Source: Ruminococcus sp. UBA3280
Lineage (GTDB): Bacteria; Bacillota; Clostridia; Oscillospirales; Ruminococcaceae
DNA: 44,217 nucleotides
NCBI GenBank assembly: GCA_002362175.1
Contig: DETU01000052.1
Coordinates: 6,961-51,177 of the forward strand
Direction: 5' to 3'
Program-made: the position numbers and the translations under genes
Shown: positions 39,764 through 44,217 of the stretch, in pieces
Layout: every line of letters begins with the position of its first letter
Position numbering within the stretch: position 1 is the stretch's first letter
The notes under the pieces: model-generated
The model's input: only the letters and a program-made list of their open reading frames with translations
Told to the model about the DNA's origin: nothing
Databases searched by the model: none

Positions 39764-40771
39764 ATGGAAACTTTATTACTTAGCGAAAAACAAATTGAAA
39801 TTGCCGCACAGCTGATAAGGGACGGCGAAGTTGTCGGAATACCTACAGAAACAGTTTATGGACTTGGTGCGGACGCATCAGACGAAAATGCAGTTAGAAA
39901 AATTTTTGAAGCAAAGGGCAGACCTGCCGACAATCCGCTTATTGTGCATCTTTCCGACTTTTCGGAAGCAGAAAAATATACGTCATATATTCCCGAACTT
40001 GCCCGAAAACTTGCGGATAAGTTCTGTCCCGGACCTTTCACAATGATTCTTCCGAAAAATGATAATATACCATTGGTAACATCAGGCGGTCTTGATACGG
40101 TAGGTATAAGAATACCTTCACACCCTGTAATGCACAGGCTTATTGAACTTTCAGGAAAACCGATTGCCGCACCGTCTGCAAATGTTTCAGGTTATCCGAG
40201 TCCGACTTCCGCACAGCACGTTATGCGTGATATGAACAGCAGAATTTCGGCGGTAATTGATGGCGGACAGTCACAATTTGGTGTTGAATCAACTGTAGTA
40301 TCTGTAGAAAACGGCGATACAGTAAGAATATTACGTCCTGGTTGTGTTACAAAGGAAATGATTCTTGAAATATGTGAAAATGTCATAATTGACAAAGCGG
40401 TTATCAGCGGTCTTGAAAAGGACGAAAAAGCCGCTTCTCCCGGTATGAAATACAAGCATTATTCACCGAGTGCGGATATTGTAATGATTAAGTCGGATTT
40501 GGAGCATTTTACGGAATATGTCGGAAATCATTACGGCGATAACGTATATGCACTGATTTTTGACGGAGATGAAAAAAATTTCCCTTACAGGTACATGACA
40601 TACGGTAAAAACGGTTCTGAACAGGCACATCTTGTCTTTCAGAGACTGCGTGAATTTGATGATATTCATGCCGAAAAAGTTTATGTGCGTACTCCGTCAC
40701 TTGACGGCGTGGGGCTGGCGGTTTATAATCGTCTTATAAGGGCGGCAGGATTTGAGGTGATAAGGATATGA
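39764..40771 (+). CDS. L-threonylcarbamoyladenylate synthase (Sua5 type)
   Basis: 335 residues. The YrdC/TsaC domain (about 1-205) makes threonylcarbamoyl-AMP for the t6A modification of tRNAs reading ANN codons: IPTETVYGLGADA, KGRPADNPLIVHL, GPFTMILP, VGIRIPSHP and APSANVSGYPSPT are all present. A linker with SPGMKYKHYSP leads into the C-terminal Sua5 domain (about 230-335), so it is the long Sua5 form, not short TsaC. Start ATG at 39764, 4 bases after the prfA stop; a codon in prfA at 39668 is rejected. It overlaps coaE by 4 bases. Confidence 0.95.
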   Translation: METLLLSEKQIEIAAQLIRDGEVVGIPTETVYGLGADASDENAVRKIFEAKGRPADNPLIVHLSDFSEAEKYTSYIPELARKLADKFCPGPFTMILPKNDNIPLVTSGGLDTVGIRIPSHPVMHRLIELSGKPIAAPSANVSGYPSPTSAQHVMRDMNSRISAVIDGGQSQFGVESTVVSVENGDTVRILRPGCVTKEMILEICENVIIDKAVISGLEKDEKAASPGMKYKHYSPSADIVMIKSDLEHFTEYVGNHYGDNVYALIFDGDEKNFPYRYMTYGKNGSEQAHLVFQRLREFDDIHAEKVYVRTPSLDGVGLAVYNRLIRAAGFEVIRI

Positions 40772-41394
40772 ATACTTTAAGCGGTATAACGGTGGTTGGT
40801 CTTACGGGACAGACAGGTGCAGGAAAAAGCACAGTTTCAAAAATTTTTGCATCAAACGGTTTTGCTGTGATAAATGCAGATATTGTCGCAAGACAGGTAG
40901 TTGAAAAAGGTTCAAAGTGCCTTGCCGAGATAGAAGAATTTTTCGGAAACGAAGTTATAGACAATGACGGGAATCTTGAAAGAAAAAAACTTGCTGGTAT
41001 AGTTTTTTCGGACAAGACAAAGCTTGAAACACTCAATACAATAACATATCCCTACATCACGGGGGAAATTCTGAGACAGATAAATGAATTTGCCGAACGC
41101 AACGAAAAACTGATACTTCTTGACGCTCCCACACTTTTTGAGAGCAGGGCGGACGACTTCTGTGAAATTATAATATCCGTTCTTGCTGATGAGGAGATAA
41201 GGGAAAAAAGAATAATTCAGCGTGACGGTTTAACTTCGGAACAGGCAAGAAAAAGAATGGGTTCACAGCTTGATGAGGAGTTTTTTTCAACTCATTCTGA
41301 TTATATAATACATAATAACAGTAATATTGAAACAGTAAACGGAATAGCTAAGGAACTTTCCGAAAAAATCCGTGACTGTTATCAGAATAAATAA
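40768..41394 (+). CDS. coaE: Dephospho-CoA kinase
   Basis: 208 residues, last step of coenzyme A synthesis. Walker A GLTGQTGAGKSTV, INADIVARQVVEKG with the substrate-binding Asp, LLDAPTLFESRAD and REKRIIQRDGLTSEQARKRM (lid) are present. The ATGA overlap with the Sua5 gene indicates coupled translation. Confidence 0.96.
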   Translation: MNTLSGITVVGLTGQTGAGKSTVSKIFASNGFAVINADIVARQVVEKGSKCLAEIEEFFGNEVIDNDGNLERKKLAGIVFSDKTKLETLNTITYPYITGEILRQINEFAERNEKLILLDAPTLFESRADDFCEIIISVLADEEIREKRIIQRDGLTSEQARKRMGSQLDEEFFSTHSDYIIHNNSNIETVNGIAKELSEKIRDCYQNK

Positions 41395-41410
41395 AAAGGG
41401 AGTGTTTTTT

Positions 41411-42802
41411 ATGGAAACATCAAAGGTACTTAAAGAAAAGCTTTTCATGAAAAGAAAGAATGCTGTTCTCAGAATGAGTGAAGCAGAAATTGCCGAGTGT
41501 GACAGTTTTTGTGAAAGCTATAAGGATTTCATGGATACAGCAAAAATCGAACGTGAAGCGGTTGCCTACACAATCGAACTTCTTAAAAACAACGGTTATG
41601 TGGAGTATACGGCAGGTATGCAGTTGAACGCAGGTGACAAGATTTACCGCAACAACAGAGACAAGGCTGTTATTATGGCGGTAATCGGAACTGCTCCGAT
41701 TGAGGAGGGTGTGAGACTTTGTGCCGCACATATCGATTCTCCACGTCTTGACCTCAAACAAAATCCTCTTTATGAGGACAACGAAATTGCCCTTTTCAAA
41801 ACTCATTACTATGGCGGTATCAAAAAATATCAGTGGACTACAATTCCGCTTGCACTTCATGGTGTTATTATAAAAGCGGACGGTGAAAAAGTTACCGTTA
41901 ATATCGGTGAGGATGAAAATGACCCTGTTTTCTGCGTTACTGACCTGCTTCCACATCTTGCAACAGAACAGATGACGAAAACTCTTTCAAAGGCTGTTAC
42001 AGGTGAACAGCTTAATCTGATTATCGGTTCAAGACCTTTCAGGGACGACGAGGCAAGTGAAGCAGTAAAGCTCAATATTATGAATATTCTTTTTGAAAAG
42101 TACGGTATTACTGAAGCTGATTTCATTTCTTCGGAACTTGAGGCAGTTCCTGCTTTCAAGACTAAGGACGTTGGTTTTGACAGAAGCATGATAGGTGCTT
42201 ACGGTCACGACGACAAGGTTTGTGCGTATACTGCACTTATGGCAACTGTTGACTGTAATAATCCCGTTCATACTGTTGTTACCGTTCTTACCGACAAGGA
42301 AGAAACAGGCTCGGACGGCAACACAGGTCTTTGTTCTTCATATCTCGAATACTTCATTGCAGACATTGCCGAAACTCTCGGCTCAGACGGAAGGACAGTA
42401 CTTTCAGCGTCAGAATGTCTTTCCGCTGACGTTAATGCTGCATTTGACCCTACATTCCCCGAAGTAAACGAACGTAACAATTGTGCGTACATCAACAGGG
42501 GGGTATGCATTACAAAATATACAGGTGCAAGAGGAAAGTCAGGCACGTCCGACGCTTCCGCAGAGTTCACGGGAAGAATACGCAGACTTATGGACAGCCA
42601 TGACGTTATATGGCAGACAGGTGAACTCGGTAAGGTTGACGAGGGCGGCGGCGGTACTGTTGCGGCATATATTGCAAACCTTAATGTTGATACGATTGAT
42701 ATGGGTGTACCCGTTCTTTCAATGCACGCACCTTTTGAAATCGTTTCCAAAATCGACACATATATGGCTTACAAAGCTTTTTCAGTGTTCATAAACGACT
42801 GA
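41411..42802 (+). CDS. M18-family aminopeptidase
   Basis: 463 residues of the two-zinc M18 metallopeptidase family (aspartyl aminopeptidase-like). Metal ligands and catalytic residues are in AAHIDSPRLDLKQ (first His), GAYGHDDKVCAYTA (bridging Asp), TDKEETGSDGN (Glu pair), LSADVNAAFDP and LSMHAPFEIVSK (last His). These enzymes remove N-terminal acidic or other residues from peptides in the cytosol, usually as dodecamers. ATG at 41411 with AAGGGAGTG upstream; it begins 16 bases after coaE and is the last gene of the operon. Confidence 0.93.
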   Translation: METSKVLKEKLFMKRKNAVLRMSEAEIAECDSFCESYKDFMDTAKIEREAVAYTIELLKNNGYVEYTAGMQLNAGDKIYRNNRDKAVIMAVIGTAPIEEGVRLCAAHIDSPRLDLKQNPLYEDNEIALFKTHYYGGIKKYQWTTIPLALHGVIIKADGEKVTVNIGEDENDPVFCVTDLLPHLATEQMTKTLSKAVTGEQLNLIIGSRPFRDDEASEAVKLNIMNILFEKYGITEADFISSELEAVPAFKTKDVGFDRSMIGAYGHDDKVCAYTALMATVDCNNPVHTVVTVLTDKEETGSDGNTGLCSSYLEYFIADIAETLGSDGRTVLSASECLSADVNAAFDPTFPEVNERNNCAYINRGVCITKYTGARGKSGTSDASAEFTGRIRRLMDSHDVIWQTGELGKVDEGGGGTVAAYIANLNVDTIDMGVPVLSMHAPFEIVSKIDTYMAYKAFSVFIND

Positions 42803-42806
42803 TAAC

Positions 42807-42842
42807 AAAAGCCTGAGAGTAAAATCTCAGGCTTTTATTTTT
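42807..42842. terminator. Terminator of the DUF951-to-M18 operon
   Basis: AAAAGCCTGAGA (42807-42818) pairs perfectly with TCTCAGGCTTTT (42825-42836), followed by ATTTTTTT. It is also A-rich on the left and likely serves the convergent minus-strand gene ending at 42835. Confidence 0.87.
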
Positions 42843-43041
42843 TTAAATAATCCGTAAGAAGTTGTTCTATATAGGAGGGAACAACGGGGATTTCACTGTC
42901 AAAAAGCGGATAATCAAGATTAATTTTTTTGTCATCAGACAAAATATGTATTTTGGGTATTCCGTCAGTATTCAATCTTATAAACCAGTAAAAAATTTTT
43001 CCGTTATATTCAAACTTTCTTTTTCCTTTTTTTGATACCAT
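42835..43041 (-). CDS. Small basic protein of unknown function
   Basis: 68 residues. It begins with a basic KKGKRKFEYNGKIFYWFI and continues with short strands (IPKIHILSDDKKINLDY) and PSYIEQLLTDYLKK. The KGKRK...YYW pattern, with HIxSxDKK, recalls a widespread family of small uncharacterised proteins in gut Firmicutes that I cannot name. AAGGAAAAA precedes the ATG at 43041 on the minus strand. The last two codons overlap the shared terminator. Confidence 0.65.
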   Translation of the reverse strand: MVSKKGKRKFEYNGKIFYWFIRLNTDGIPKIHILSDDKKINLDYPLFDSEIPVVPSYIEQLLTDYLKK

Positions 43042-43124
43042 GCTTTTTCCTTCTTATTAAAAAATCTTCTGTTTAATGGTCTTCCGTGCCTATGATACGG
43101 GATTTTCTTAAAAACAGGTAGTAT

Positions 43125-43366
43125 TCACATGAAACGAACTGTTAATATATTTGACTTTTGAAATTTGTCAGTAACTTTTATTATGCTAATAATGTGACGA
43201 TTGAAATTTTTCATTTCTTCGGCAGGAATCCAAAGCTCCTGATGATGTTTTCTGCCGACAGTATGCACTTCAAAATTTTTGATATATTCGTCATCAATTT
43301 CAAATTCAGTAACGTAACCTTTGCAAGTTCAAGTTCGACAGTACCGACCGGTCTGTATAAAATCAT
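43125..43366 (-). pseudogene. Decayed small gene with internal deletion and frameshift
   Basis: AGGTGA precedes an ATG at 43366 (minus) that encodes MILYRPVGTVELELAK. The frame then changes near 43318-43322, and a second frame gives GYVTEFEIDDEYIKNFEVHT, then VGRKHHQELWIPAEEMKNFN and a Cys-free tail to a stop at 43125. From memory, intact relatives have the N-terminus followed by a segment of about 40 residues (FPPRLPEQPIFYPV type) before the GYVTEFE part, which is missing here. As read from the ATG, the frame ends after 51 residues. Function of the family unknown; often near polymorphic-toxin loci. Confidence 0.7.
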
Positions 43367-43405
43367 AGTTTTCACCTCATTCAAAGAATATATTAATATA
43401 TTTTT

Positions 43406-43840
43406 TTAATTTATGTAAGATTCTGTAATATTGAAATTATCGTCAACTAAGATAAAGCGGAAAAAATCCTCATCAATAATCAGTAAATAAGCACTCAGCC
43501 AGAACCATATATCATAATCATTCAGAATATCTTTGTAGTTTCCGTGAATATATATGCTGAGAATTTCTTCACGACCGTTCAGAAAACACGGCCATACGTT
43601 ATTATGTTCAGTTATGTCGCTTTTTGTAAGGGACGAAAAGTTAATTTTTGCGGGCATTGAAAATGGAAGTCTGTCCATAAAAATTTCAATCCGACGGATT
43701 TCGTTTTTATCGGCAAAACGGTATTTTTCCGAAAAATTTTCCACACTTGCTATAATTTCCGACTTAATATCATTTATACGAATTTCTTTCAGACGGCGTT
43801 TGTTTTCAGCAAGTTTCTTTTTTAATAGTTCTCTGTTCAC
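43406..43840 (-). CDS. Hypothetical protein, accessory
   Basis: 144 residues. A charged helical N-terminus (1-50) is followed by an alpha/beta part with NNVWPCFLNGREEILSIYIHG, then an aromatic, acidic segment (NDYDIWFWLSAYLLIIDEDFF) and a short end. GTG start at 43840, with AGAGGT about 7 bases upstream; an ATG just before it is out of frame and stops at once. No signal peptide. It has the size and composition of an immunity-type protein, but no family is recognised. It lies 32 bases downstream of the Imm1-like gene on the same strand. Confidence 0.65.
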   Translation of the reverse strand: MNRELLKKKLAENKRRLKEIRINDIKSEIIASVENFSEKYRFADKNEIRRIEIFMDRLPFSMPAKINFSSLTKSDITEHNNVWPCFLNGREEILSIYIHGNYKDILNDYDIWFWLSAYLLIIDEDFFRFILVDDNFNITESYIN

Positions 43841-43872
43841 ATAAGTTACCTCTTTAAAGCGGTGTAATTAAT

Positions 43873-44196
43873 TCAACAATTGGAATTGTCATGCCAGTTT
43901 ATAAAATCAGGAATTTTATGATTTTTTTCAAAATACAGAAGAGCCTTATTGACAATATCAGCAGACAAAACCCATGACATAGGGTAATCATCTACTTGTC
44001 CGTTGCTTAAAGTAAAATTCATTGTTTCAATATCTGAACCATTATAGTCAGGATTACGGGAACTGAATCCCGAATCTCCTTCTTCACGAAGATACATAAG
44101 CCACCCATAATCTCCGTTTATTAAAGCATACATATATTGTTCGTCTTCAAGTCTGATTTCTATTTCTTTAAATTGATTTTGTGTCCATATGTTCAT
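43873..44196 (-). CDS. Imm1-family-like immunity protein
   Basis: 107 residues, acidic, no signal peptide. The C-terminal half (SWVLSADIVNKALLYFEKN, then HKIPDFINWHDN) fits the Imm1 pattern, in which a strand is followed by a helix and a final xPxxxxW segment; YALINGDYGWLMYL gives the central strands. Imm1 proteins neutralise toxin domains of polymorphic toxin systems. AAGGAG precedes the ATG at 44196, so the gene is complete, with its upstream neighbour outside the window. No toxin gene is seen here, so it may be an orphan immunity gene or the toxin lies beyond 44217. Confidence 0.7.
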   Translation of the reverse strand: MNIWTQNQFKEIEIRLEDEQYMYALINGDYGWLMYLREEGDSGFSSRNPDYNGSDIETMNFTLSNGQVDDYPMSWVLSADIVNKALLYFEKNHKIPDFINWHDNSNC

Positions 44197-44217
44197 ATTA
44201 TAATCTCCTTGAACTTT

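Noticed and set aside
43158..43409. Plus-strand open frame of 83 codons
   Set aside because: It is antisense to the decayed gene at 43125-43366, whose residue pattern is protein-like in the minus direction; no binding site on the plus strand.
1..44217. tRNA genes, rRNA genes, CRISPR arrays, insertion sequences and prophage modules
   Set aside because: I scanned by eye for tRNA T-loop sequences, regularly spaced direct repeats and transposase or phage structural proteins and found none. A tRNAscan-SE or CRISPR-finder run would be decisive.

Overview
The window comes from a low-GC Gram-positive bacterium of the Clostridia, most likely a Ruminococcus-like member of the Oscillospiraceae. Four things point there: the hprK-murB-rapZ-whiA-dnaE-pfkA gene order, AGGAGG-type ribosome binding sites with TTGACA-17-TATAAT promoters throughout, a V-type ATPase operon in ntp order, and a type I dockerin on a secreted cell-wall hydrolase, a module typical of cellulosome- or amylosome-building ruminococci. 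Most of the window is conserved chromosomal backbone. I see no tRNA, rRNA, CRISPR array, insertion sequence or prophage.

Layout. 1-7.3 kb: a XerC/D-like tyrosine recombinase with an altered catalytic His, a large membrane protein, a 7TM histidine kinase/NarL-type regulator pair with a nitroreductase, and a dockerin-bearing glucosaminidase whose promoter lies between two arms of an inverted repeat. 7.3-13.5 kb: a radical SAM protein on the minus strand, a shikimate-kinase-like protein, a MinD-like ATPase with methylglyoxal synthase, then hisS-aspS. 13.5-22.3 kb: a complete nine-gene V-type ATPase operon (ntpF-I-K-E-C-G-A-B-D) whose K subunit keeps the full Na+-binding set. It is preceded by a 340-bp control region with two strong promoters, two copies of a small structured RNA motif and a palindrome next to the Shine-Dalgarno sequence. 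22.3-25.4 kb: a small membrane protein, pnp and rpsO on the minus strand, with structured leaders in front of both rpsO and pnp. 25.5-35.8 kb: rpe, a membrane-anchored protein, then hprK-murB-rapZ-whiA-dnaE and pfkA. 35.8-38.3 kb (minus): an S1-domain protein, a frameshifted small gene, a yjdF-family gene with a candidate yjdF riboswitch, and a small protein of ferredoxin-like appearance. 38.4-42.8 kb: DUF951-prfA-sua5-coaE-M18 aminopeptidase. 42.8-44.2 kb (minus): small accessory genes, including an Imm1-like immunity gene and a decayed gene, with no toxin gene in view.

The most interesting region is 13,559-13,868. Two hairpins with the same loop (GTCTGTAG...GAT) but different stem bases sit in the long leader of a Na+-type ATPase operon. 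A second, proximal promoter starts downstream of both hairpins, so the operon seems to have one RNA-controlled and one independent transcript. A cation-sensing riboswitch is an attractive but unproven explanation. Other RNA structures worth testing are the rpsO leader with two mutually exclusive pairings, a long pnp leader stem, a 19-bp hairpin with G-U pairs between rapZ and whiA, and an anti-Shine-Dalgarno pairing in the yjdF leader.
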